Assembly: GCF_000001735.4 (NCBI RefSeq)
Contig: NC_003076.8
Location: 9,486,001-9,550,000, forward strand
Reading direction: 5' to 3'
Length of the DNA stretch: 64,000 nucleotides
From: Arabidopsis thaliana
Taxonomy: Eukaryota > Streptophyta > Magnoliopsida > Brassicales > Brassicaceae
Shown: one piece after another, positions 55,287 to 64,000 of the stretch
How the letters are laid out: each line of letters begins with the position of its first letter
How positions within the stretch are numbered: the stretch's first letter is position 1
Notes under the pieces: generated by a model
The model's input: the letters and a program-made list of their open reading frames with translations, nothing else
What the model was told of the DNA's origin: nothing
Database searches by the model: none
Program-made: the position numbers and the translations under genes

Positions 55287-57684
55287 ATGCTAATACTGTT
55301 TGAGACGCCAGGTGGTTTTGCCATCTTCAAAGTATTAAACGAAGGAAAGCTCTCTAATGTTGAGGTTACTAACTAAATCATTCTCCTTTGTTCATTTATC
55401 TTAACCTTGTTTCTGTGTGTGGTTTGGTTTTTTAATTCTAAGTATGTCAAATTTGTGATTGTAGGATTTGGGTAATGAGTTCTCGACCGCAAAGTTAGCC
55501 CGAAAGGTGATTTATTTTGTTCTAGACATAGTTCAAATTTTGTATCTGGCTAATAATATTTGTTTCTCATAGCAATTTTTGGTGTGTTGTTACAGATGGT
55601 GAAGCTAGTAGCTTTTGACAAGTTTGACAACACAGCTGAAGCTCTTGAAGCAGTGGCTAAATTGCTTGAGGGAACTCCAAGCAAGGGTCTACGCAAGTTT
55701 TTGAAAGCTAACTGTGTTGGTGAAACATTAGCTGTTGCTGATTCTAAGCTTGGAAATATCATCAAGGAGAAACTGGTGTGTATTTTGTTCCGATACGCTC
55801 TTTTATTTCTGAGTAAGGGTTGTTTCTTACGGTTTTGCTTCACTCGTGTAGAAAATAGTCTGTGTTCACAACAATGCTGTTATGGAGCTGTTAAGAGGTA
55901 TCAGAAGCCAGCTAACTGAACTTATATCTGGATTGGGTGATCAAGATCTAGGTCCAATGAGCTTGGGGTTGTCTCACAGCCTTGCCAGATATAAACTAAA
56001 GTTCAGTTCCGACAAGGTAGTCATTTGATTTGTATTGGTTTTTGGTTCTCTGAATTATTTGTTGAGTTAGCCAACTTTTGATAAATTATGGAACTTTTGG
56101 TATCCCTTTTTTTACTCTTCCAACATTAGGTCTGAATTGCAATTGAGTTTGTCTATATATCCTGTGTTTGTTTGACCCTTATGTTACTTCACCTTGTACT
56201 TGTATGTTAGGTGGATACCATGATAATCCAAGCTATTGGTCTGCTTGATGATCTTGACAAAGAGCTTAACACTTACGCTATGAGGGTTCGTGAATGGTTT
56301 GGTTGGCATTTTCCTGAGCTTGCTAAGATCGTACAGGACAATATCTTATATGCCAAGGCTGTTAAACTAATGGGGAATCGGATTAATGCTGCAAAGCTAG
56401 ACTTCTCTGAGGTAAAGGCCTGTTTGAGTATTTGACTTCCTTGTGCTTAACACTAGTTTTTTTTTTTTTGAAACATTGTTTCTGTGTCCTCCTCTCAGAT
56501 ATTGGCTGATGAAATTGAAGCAGAACTGAAAGAGGCTGCTGTGATATCTATGGGAACTGAAGTCAGTGACCTTGATTTATTGCACATCCGAGAACTCTGT
56601 GACCAGGTTCTTTCTCTTGCCGAGTACAGAGCTCAGCTTTATGACTACTTGAAGAGCAGAATGAACACAATTGCACCAAATCTAACTGCCCTTGTCGGGG
56701 AGCTAGTCGGTGCTCGCTTAATATCTCACGGTGGTAGTTTGTTGAACCTCGCAAAGCAACCTGGAAGCACGGTTCAGATTCTTGGAGCTGAAAAAGCCTT
56801 ATTTAGAGCCCTTAAGACCAAACACGCTACTCCAAAGTATGGTTTAATTTTCCATGCATCTGTTGTTGGCCAAGCTGCACCGAAGAACAAGGGTAAAATT
56901 TCACGGTCACTAGCTGCAAAATCTGTTCTTGCTATCCGTTGTGATGCTCTTGGTGACTCCCAAGACAACACTATGGGAGTTGAAAACCGTTTAAAGGTAT
57001 CCTTCAATTTTTTTTTTTCCGATCTTCCTCTCGATCTGATCTAAAAATACTCTACCTTGATTGATGTTTACCATGCGGGCTATTTTCTTCTGACAGCTTG
57101 AAGCACGGTTGAGAACTCTCGAAGGAAAAGATTTAGGACGTCTATCTGGCTCAGCTAAAGGCAAACCAAAGATTGAAGTATATGACAAAGATAAAAAGAA
57201 AGGATCCGGAGGTCTGATCACTCCTGCTAAGGTCAGATTATTCCTCTGCTAGTTTGTTTCTTCAACTTTCTTTTGTAATTATGAATTCTGGATTTGTGCA
57301 ATTGTGTTTTGGATATATTACCTGTAATGTTGCTTAAAGGATTAAGCTGTTTGTTGTTGTTGTTGTTGTTGTATTCTGCAGACATACAACACTGCTGCAG
57401 ACTCTCTTCTTCAAACTCCCACAGTGGATTCAGAGAACGGTGTGAAAGAGAAGAAAGACAAAAAGAAGAAGAAGAAGGCTGATGATGAGGAAGAAGCCAA
57501 AACTGAGGAGCCCTCAAAGAAGAAATCGAATAAGAAGAAGACAGAAGCAGAACCTGAAACCGCCGAAGAGCCTGCAAAGAAGGAGAAGAAGAAGAAGAGA
57601 AAACACGAGGAAGAGGAAACTGAAATGCCTGCTAAGAAGAAGGAAAAGAGTGAGAAGAAGAAGAAGAAGAAAACTGAGGTCTGA
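55287..57684 (+). CDS. NOP58: Nucleolar box C/D snoRNP core protein NOP58 (NOP5-1)
   Basis: Eight coding exons: 55287-55364, 55465-55506, 55596-55775, 55852-56016, 56211-56411, 56499-56996, 57097-57231, 57382-57684. They give 533 residues, the known size of Arabidopsis NOP5-1 (At5g27120). The order is an N-terminal NOP5N domain ([16 protein letters not shown]), a coiled-coil and NOSIC region, the Nop RNA-binding domain with [13 protein letters not shown] and HATPKYGLI, and a tail of KKE/KKD repeats (last 90 residues) common in nucleolar proteins. With NOP56, fibrillarin and 15.5K it forms box C/D snoRNPs that methylate rRNA 2'-hydroxyls. Confidence 0.96.
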
Positions 57685-58455
57685 AGAGACCTTTAATATT
57701 TTTGCGTGGTCTAGTTTACTTTGTTATCAGAAACAAAGAAAATCTTTTGTGGCGTTAGGTGTTAAGTAAGGTTTTTGTTTTGTTTGAAACTTAAAAAAAA
57801 GAACTACTCTTCGTTTTGTAAGGTTATAATATGTTTGGTTTAGTCCTTATCCCAGAAACTTGCATTTTGCCAAACGAGTCAAGACCTTACCGTTAAATCC
57901 TTCTAATCTTAGTATAACGTAATTACTCATAGTTGATTAGTTCATAAATTTGTAAAGATCAGTCCGAAGAGTCGACATTTTTCATCAAGTGTATCATTGA
58001 CATTTTAAAAAACCTTGTACAAAATGAATATTTGTGAGTCTAAAAAGTACCTTAATAGTCAATTGGAAATGGATTGGGTTGAGCATAAGGCAAATCATAC
58101 CAGACCTTAGAAATTTCAAAAGATAAATAAAATCTAGAGTCTACCTACTTTGTGTGTGTATATATTTTTATTGTGCTATAAATTTTGTGATGAATATGAA
58201 TCAAAATTCTTTCTGAATATTTCGTGATAATGGTTCCGTCAATATCAAAATTTACTACTGAACATATATGTTTTAAAATATTTAACTGGATTTTAATTCA
58301 TAAAGTTTTTTTTATTTTTAATTAAATTTAGTTGCCGTGGAAAAAGTTTAATCTATAGTGTTTTATGTAATCATTGTAGGTAATGTTCAAAAAATCTGCC
58401 TAGACACCTATCGAACTGGATTTTAATTTATAAAGTCTTTTTATTTGTAAGTAAA
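57685..58455. other. 3' flank of NOP58 and AT-rich repeats
   Basis: A block of about 30 bases (CTGGATTTTAATTCATAAAG) occurs at about 58287 and again at about 58415. The sequence 58325-58412 (TTTAGTTGCCGTGGAAAAAG start) recurs at about 59600-59690 inside the Helitron candidate. No gene seen. Confidence 0.5.
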
Positions 58456-60340
58456 CTAGTAGGCAGCCCGTGCCTTGCACGCAAAACAACAATACCAATA
58501 ATATATTTCGTGTCTTTGAAATTTGCAACAATTACACAAATGACGAATATCACAACCTCACAAAATACAATGTGTATCACACATTGCTCTATAACTCTCA
58601 ATAAAAGTCCTATTCAACTTTACTCAAATTGTAAAATAATATATGTGTTAAAATTAAGAAAACTTTTATTGGAAACAGCAAATAATCTTACATAAATACA
58701 CTAACTTATCTCATAGATATATAGAAAAAAATATATATATATATACAGAGCCGTTTTTTCTTCTCAAAAAACTTAACAATAATAATGATGGAGAAATGAA
58801 TTACCTTCTAACCAAAACGCTTTTCTAAACTTGAACATATAAGATGGTTTCACATTTAAATTATTTTGCACACTACACCGTGGAAGAAGATGTCATGTCA
58901 TGCCACCCATCTCTCAATTTGGTTATCTTCTTCTTCTTCTTCTTCTTTTTCTGAATTGAAAGCCCCAAAACATTTGCATCCATTTTGTTTCTATATGATT
59001 CTCGCAAACTCATGTGGTCATTTTGTAGCAGCGGGTGTGCATGGAAAATGTAAGAAGATAAGACCAAGTAAAACGCAACAAAACGGCCAAAGGTTTATTG
59101 ATATTCATACCAGCGATTGGGTGGACCAAACTCAGTGAGTCGTGAGGGGTTAACAGCGTCCATCACATTAGGTATCACAAAAGTCTCAACTTTCATTATT
59201 TACGTCATTCTTTCGTTTCTCTGGTAGACGTATTTAGATGAAAGAATGGAGGATCTAAGATTATGAGAAAGGAAAGAAGAAGAAGAATTTAAACCTGTTT
59301 TTATCTTCTTGAGAATGGCTTATACGGTTGCTCTTGAGATCGTAAATTAACTGGCAGAGGGTTTGAAAGATGGGAGAGAAAGTAAAGAATCTTAATAACG
59401 TGGAAGAAGTAGTTGCTGAAAAAGTGGTTAAAAAAATTTAAATTTATCTTTTGTCAAAAAAGAATATTCTATTGAATAGTAAAAGGAAGTGAATTGGTTT
59501 ACGATTGTGGAAGTGCAAAATTTTAGACTTAAAGCATACGTGTCAAAATGAGAAGCTTACAGTTTTTTTAAAAGTGACTGTTGATTTAGTATTATTAGAT
59601 TTAGTTGCCGCGAAAAAGTTTAATATATAGTGTTTTATGTACTTATTATAGGTAATGTTCAAAAAAATAGCCTAGACATCTATCGAACGTCTAGCTACCG
59701 TACAACGATTTTTTGAACATTGATTATAGGTAACTAAATCTACATATACATTTTTGCCGCCATTTTGTGAAATAAATCTTAGAGTTGGAACTTATTTATA
59801 ATGGCTGCCACTAGCTTTTAATTATTGTTTTTTTTGCAATAAATTAATTAACAAGCAAAAAAAATTCCAAATATATTCTAATCCCATATATCACGCAGAT
59901 TTCTCCAAAATTGAACTAAATTTCGGTAACTATTTAAAACAAAAAATGTTTGACAAACCAAAATACAATTGCAATCCCTTAAAATGAGCAAAATGCACCT
60001 AAATACATTTCTTATCAATTCACTAAATCTAATTTCTCCAAAATTTGAATTAGATTTCGACAAATATTTTTAAAAAAATTTGTTTGACAAACTAAAATAC
60101 AATTGCAATCCCGTAAAATATTTATTTTAATTATATATTTAAATTAACGGTGTACCACTGGGTTTTTTTACGGGACGAGTTTGGCGGAACGGGTTTGAAA
60201 GAACGTTACTTAATAACAATTGTAAACTATAAAATATTTTTATTTTATAGATAGATATAATTTGCAAACTTTTATATATACTGATTTAAAAAAATAAATT
60301 ATTTCTACGGTATAACGCGGGTTAAAATCTAATATTTAGA
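58456..60340 (-). mobile_element. non-autonomous Helitron candidate
   Basis: On the minus strand the 3' end has a perfect hairpin (CGTGCAAGGCACG, 58469-58481) followed by GGGCTGCCTA-CTAG and then T, the canonical Helitron CTRR/T terminus at 58456. The 5' end is proposed at 60340: TCTAAATATTAG followed by ATTTTAACCCGCG, a start common in Arabidopsis Helitrons, preceded by A. The 1.9 kb between carry no Rep/helicase coding. 58866-59410 is more GC-rich and could be captured host sequence. The 5' end is less sure than the 3' end. Confidence 0.55.
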
Positions 60341-60632
60341 TAATTTTGAATATCCAATATATATGTTTAATTGTTTATAGTAGTAATAATTTTTTTCTGC
60401 TATTGTTGTAATAAAAGAAATCTCTAAAACGTTTTAGTAGGAAAGAAAAAAAACGTTAAATGCATAGAAATAAAGTTGGGCAGTAAAAGGAAAACAACAA
60501 GACCTAATTAAGTTTGACATATATAACTCAGGCGGCTATTACATCTATAAATATGGGTAATATATCTATCTTGCTTCTACTCTCTCTTTTCACTTTTTCT
60601 CTGTGTCTATTTGTCTCTCCGTAAGAAACATT
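60341..60632 (+). promoter_or_regulatory. AGL39 promoter
   Basis: A TATA box (TATAAATA, 60546-60553) lies about 80 bases before the ATG and is followed by a CT-rich leader. The upstream part is AT-rich without other clear motifs. Confidence 0.65.
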
Positions 60633-61553
60633 ATGCCTTCATCTGATTCCACGATGATGAAGAAAGGAACAAAGCGCAAAATCGAAATAAAGAAACGAGA
60701 AACCAAAGAGCAACGAGCCGTGACTTGCTCTAAACGCCGTCAAACTGTTTTTTCCAAAGCCGCCGATCTCTGTCTTATCTCCGGTGCTAACATCGCCGTC
60801 TTCGTAACCTCTCCCTCCGATAGTTCCGATGTTGTCTATTCCTTCTCCGGTTACTCCTCTGCCTACGAAATCGCTGATTGTTACCTAAATCGCAAGCCTC
60901 CACCCAAGATTGTTAACCCGGCCGGATCCAAACTAGGATTTTGGTGGGAAGACCCTGATCTCTACCATTCGTGTGATGATCTCTCTGAGTTAAGCATTAT
61001 CGAGGATCGTTTACAGAGAATGAAGAAGCATGTGATGGCTTGCCTTGAGAAGGAAGAAAAATCTCAACTTGTTTCTAGTTTCGACCAAAACCCTAATAGT
61101 ACTTGTTCTCTCGACGTCGAGGATTGTGATGGATCTTCTTATTCGCAAATTGCTTCTACTTTTACTCCAAACTCTGTCAACGAGTATTGCAGCGATCAAA
61201 CCTTTTCTTCTTTCCATGGCGATCAAAACCCTAACCTCTCGTCTCCGTCTTTTGATCAGGACTGTTACTCCTCTCTCTATCAGATCTGTGGAGAATCATC
61301 TTCACAAGTTGCTTCTTTTGATCAAAACCCTAGCTCCGAGATCCAAGGATTTGAAACAGAGGAAGAGATTAACCAAATCAATCTACTACTACAAGAAACA
61401 CAAACAGAGGCCAATGTCAATTTGGATGATGAGATCTGCTTTTGGAATGATCTATCCAACGATGATGTGTTTGGTCTAAACAGCTACTTCGGTCTCGATA
61501 ACACCAATGCAATGATCAACTTCGGAGATTCCGACTTTAGACGTCATGTCTGA
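60633..61553 (+). CDS. AGL39: Type I MADS-box protein AGL39
   Basis: An intronless frame of 306 codons starting MPSSDSTMMKKG. The frame is open for ten more codons upstream, but without an ATG. The MADS domain covers about residues 10-75 with RAVTCSKRRQTVFSKAADLC and a second strand (GANIAVFVTSPSD), close to the M-alpha pattern with its conserved WWEDPDL motif near residue 103. The C-terminal half is Asp-, Ser- and Asn-rich with several FDQNP repeats and is probably disordered. I recall At5g27130. It is not part of the AGL53/54 duplication, since its MADS domain keeps the canonical SKRR segment. Confidence 0.9.
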   Translation: MPSSDSTMMKKGTKRKIEIKKRETKEQRAVTCSKRRQTVFSKAADLCLISGANIAVFVTSPSDSSDVVYSFSGYSSAYEIADCYLNRKPPPKIVNPAGSKLGFWWEDPDLYHSCDDLSELSIIEDRLQRMKKHVMACLEKEEKSQLVSSFDQNPNSTCSLDVEDCDGSSYSQIASTFTPNSVNEYCSDQTFSSFHGDQNPNLSSPSFDQDCYSSLYQICGESSSQVASFDQNPSSEIQGFETEEEINQINLLLQETQTEANVNLDDEICFWNDLSNDDVFGLNSYFGLDNTNAMINFGDSDFRRHV

Positions 61554-62541
61554 TATGATGTGGTTGTAATCTTCAGAACTTGTTCTGATTTTGTCTCATT
61601 GTAAACAGAGATTCTTGATCCAATTTAAGTTTTTGTAAACCTTTTTTCCTTTATTGTTTGATACTCTGATGTGAACCCTTTCGAAGTTGAAAGTAAATTG
61701 TTTGAATCAGTTTTGCAATTCCACTTACTAGTTTGTTGATGTTAAATTCAAGTTAGTGATTTGAATTTGGATTCTCAGAAAAGAAGAACACAGTTTTTGG
61801 AGCTTTTGCTTGTAATTTTACATGAGTTTTAGCCTTTAGCTGAACACTTTTTGATTCCTTAATGGTCATCTTGTTAGGTGATGTGTTTGAACTTTGAACA
61901 GAGTACTTGAGATTAATTTAAGATTATGTATGTAACGTAGATTAGATGAACATATTTATACCAACATTTTATTAAAAAAGTAACTATAATCATTTTTCGA
62001 ATTAGTAATTAATTTTATAGTTTCTTTAAGGTAATCATATATTTTACAATTTGTATATTAAAATTAGCAGATCAAACTCTGTTTTTGATAGAGAATAAAT
62101 AAACTTTGTTTTTGATAATCTTTTCCCTTAGAAGTAAGGTCGGTTATTTTGACATCTTTAAAAATTAATTGTATAATTCTTTTTAGAAATATACCATTTT
62201 AAGAAAATAAGAATAGTTTTTTTTTTAAAGGTTTTTTTTTAGTTTTTTGTGAAAATTATATTTTCACATGTTTTTTTTCCGTAACTTTTTAATAGAAAAT
62301 CATATATTTATTTTCTTATATATATAGATCGTCGATTAAGAATCTCGAACCCTTATAGCAAATTCGTTGCTCCTCTTTTTTTCTTTCTCTAACGCAGCAG
62401 CTTTGCTTAAATCCTCTTAGGTATTTATTGAATCTTTCTCCGTTGTCAGTGGAACGTGGCTTCCAAGTATTAGTTTTTGACTAAGTATAGTTCTGACTTT
62501 GAGATGTTGAGTTGATTAAAGGGTTTCTCGTAATCTTAAAG
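61554..62541. other. intergenic region and 5' leader of the NOP58-like copy
   Basis: AT-rich from 61900 to 62330. From about 62340 on, the sequence parallels the NOP58 promoter and leader: GAACCCTTATAGCAAATTCG against the telo-box region of NOP58, a splice donor near 62419 (CTTAG/GTATTT), and the GTTGATTAAAGGGTTTCTC segment before the start codon. The telo-box itself has decayed. Confidence 0.6.
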
Positions 62542-64000
62542 ATGCTCGTACTGTTTGAGACGTCAGGTGGTTTTGCACTCTTTAAAGTATTAGATGAAGG
62601 AAAGCTCTCTAATGTTGAGGTTATTTACCTTATTCATTCTCTTACTTTCATTGATCTTAACCTTGTCTATATGTGTCGTTTGTTTTTAATATTCTAAGTA
62701 TGTCAAATTTGTTCTTGTAGGATTTGGGTACTGAGTTCTACTCTGCAGAGTCAGCTCGAAGGATGGTTAAGCTAAAAGCTTTTCATAAGTTTGACAACAC
62801 ATCTGAACTCCAAGCAAGGGTCTACACAAGTTTTTGAAAAATAACTGTGATGATGGTGAAATCTTAGCTGTGGCTGATCCAAAGCTTGGAGATATCATCA
62901 CAGAGAAACTGGTGTGTATTTTGTTATGATCTTTTACATATTTCTGTATATATATGGCTTGTGTCTTACGGATTTGCTTCTCTCCTCTAGGACATAGAAT
63001 GTGTTCACAACGATGCTGTTATGGAGCTGTTACGAGGTGTGAGAAGTCAGTTAACCGAACTTTTATCCGGATTGGATGATAATGATTTAGCTCCAGTGAG
63101 CTTGGAATTGTCTCACATCCTTGCTAGATATAAACTAAAAATCACCTCTGACAAGGTAGTCATTGAGTTCTCTGTGTTTTGTTTTACCCTTGCTTATGTT
63201 ACTTTTCCCCTCTCATACTTAAAATGTTTTGTTAGGTGGAGACCATGATAATCCTATCTATCAGTCTGCTTGATGATCTTGACAAAGAGCTTAACACTTA
63301 CACTACGAGCGTTTGTGAATTGTACGGTTTGCATTTTCCCGAGCTTGCTAATATTGTACAGGACAATATCTTATATGCCAAGGTGGTTAAACTAATGGGG
63401 AATCGGATTAATGCTGCAACGCTAGACTTCTCTGAGGTAAAGCCTTATTTACCATTCTCCTTGACTTTTTGTTTCCATTAAACTATAGTTTTGTCTTTAT
63501 GAAACATCTTTCTGTGTCCAATGTCATCTCAGATATTGGCTGATGAAGTTGAAGCAGAACTAAAAGAGGCTTCTATGGTGTCTACGAGAACTGAAGTCAG
63601 TGACCTTGATTTGATGCACATCCAAGAACTCTGTGACCAAGTTCTTTCAATCGCTGAGGACAAAACTCTGCTTTGTGACGACTTGAAGAACAAAATGAAC
63701 AAAATTGCACCAAATCTAACTGCCCTTGTCGGGGAGCTAGTCGGTGCTCGCTTAATATCTCATTGTGGTAGTTTATGGAACCTCTCAAAGCTACCATGGA
63801 GCACAATTCAGATTCTTGGAGCTGAAAAGACCCTATATAAAGCCCTTAAGACCAAACAAGCCACTCCAAAGTATGGTTTAATCTACCACGCACCTTTGGT
63901 TAGGCAAGCTGCACCAGAGAACAAGGGTAAAATCGCACGTTCACTAGCTGCAAAATCTGCTCTTGCTATCCGGTGTGATGCTTTTGGTAATGGCCAAGAC
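62542..64000 (+). pseudogene. NOP58-like duplicate with a frameshifting deletion, cut by the window end
   Basis: Exon borders follow NOP58: 62542-62619, 62721-62911, about 62992-63155, 63237-63436, 63534 onward. The protein reads MLVLFETSGGFALFKV, then DLGTEFYSAESARRMVKLKAF. Two changes stand out. The intron between the second and third NOP58 exons is absent. A 34-bp deletion at about 62811, bounded by GAA microhomology, shifts the frame to a TGA shortly after. Downstream, the frames corresponding to NOP58 stay open for about 300 codons, including ILGAEKTLYKALK and TPKYGLIYH. Either this is a young pseudogene or translation starts further down. From gene order it is At5g27140, which I remember as annotated coding. 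Confidence 0.75.

Noticed and set aside
56017-56210. Intronic box C/D snoRNA in NOP58
   Set aside because: No RTGATGA and CTGA pair with a plausible terminal stem was found in this intron.
1-64000. CRISPR arrays, bacterial operons or ribosome binding sites
   Set aside because: This is a plant nuclear sequence with spliced genes. No regularly spaced repeat array was seen.

Overview
The window is plant nuclear DNA and is almost certainly Arabidopsis thaliana (or a very close relative), lower part of chromosome 5 long-arm numbering, about At5g26970 to At5g27140. The assignment rests on reconstructed spliced proteins that match Arabidopsis genes I remember in the expected order: SYP41, Di19-6, KATD, an IPI1/TEX10-like gene, At5g27020, TPR3, AGL101, RLP53, AGL53, CDC20.3, AGL54, GLR2.1, a PPR gene, NOP58, AGL39 and a NOP58-like copy. 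Locus names are from memory, not from a search. Exon borders were read by eye from GT-AG (or exceptional) splice sites and checked by frame arithmetic: SYP41 322 aa, Di19-6 222 aa, KATD 987 aa, GLR2.1 901 aa, NOP58 533 aa.

Layout. 0-22 kb holds housekeeping genes with many introns: SYP41 (-), Di19-6 (+), a pair of tandem snRNA genes (U1 then U4, both on the minus strand) with complete plant USE/TATA/3'-box signals, the CH-domain kinesin KATD (+), and a HEAT-type IPI1/TEX10-like gene (-). 22-29 kb holds a small basic protein and the TOPLESS-related corepressor TPR3 (-). 29-34 kb is AT-rich and built of relics: a Ty1/copia remnant, the 3' end of a LINE, and one of two A-tailed 0.8-kb retroposon-like insertions (the other is at 0.7-1.5 kb).

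33.6-47.7 kb is the most dynamic part. A cassette made of CDC20 (-), a divergently transcribed type I MADS-box gene (+) and a degenerate F-box/LRR gene behind it (+) occurs in three states: a decayed copy (CDC20 fragment, AGL101, F-box relic), a copy without its CDC20 (AGL53 plus a short F-box relic, with a Helitron candidate on its left), and a nearly full copy (CDC20.3, AGL54, F-box relic). The receptor-like protein RLP53 sits between the first two. The promoters keep repeated AACGGTTA motifs, one of them a full MSA (G2/M) element.

49-64 kb holds GLR2.1 (-), a PLS-class PPR gene (-) back to back with NOP58 (+) across a promoter with telo-boxes and site II motifs, a second Helitron candidate, AGL39 (+), and a diverged NOP58 duplicate (+) with a frameshifting deletion near its 5' end that runs off the window.

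I see no evidence for a wholly new biochemical system. The most interesting signals are the CDC20-MADS-F-box cassette, the internal repeat at the front of its MADS proteins, the U1-U4 snRNA pair with sequence variants, the two AT-AC U12 introns in neighbouring genes, and the in-frame 54-bp duplication around a splice donor.
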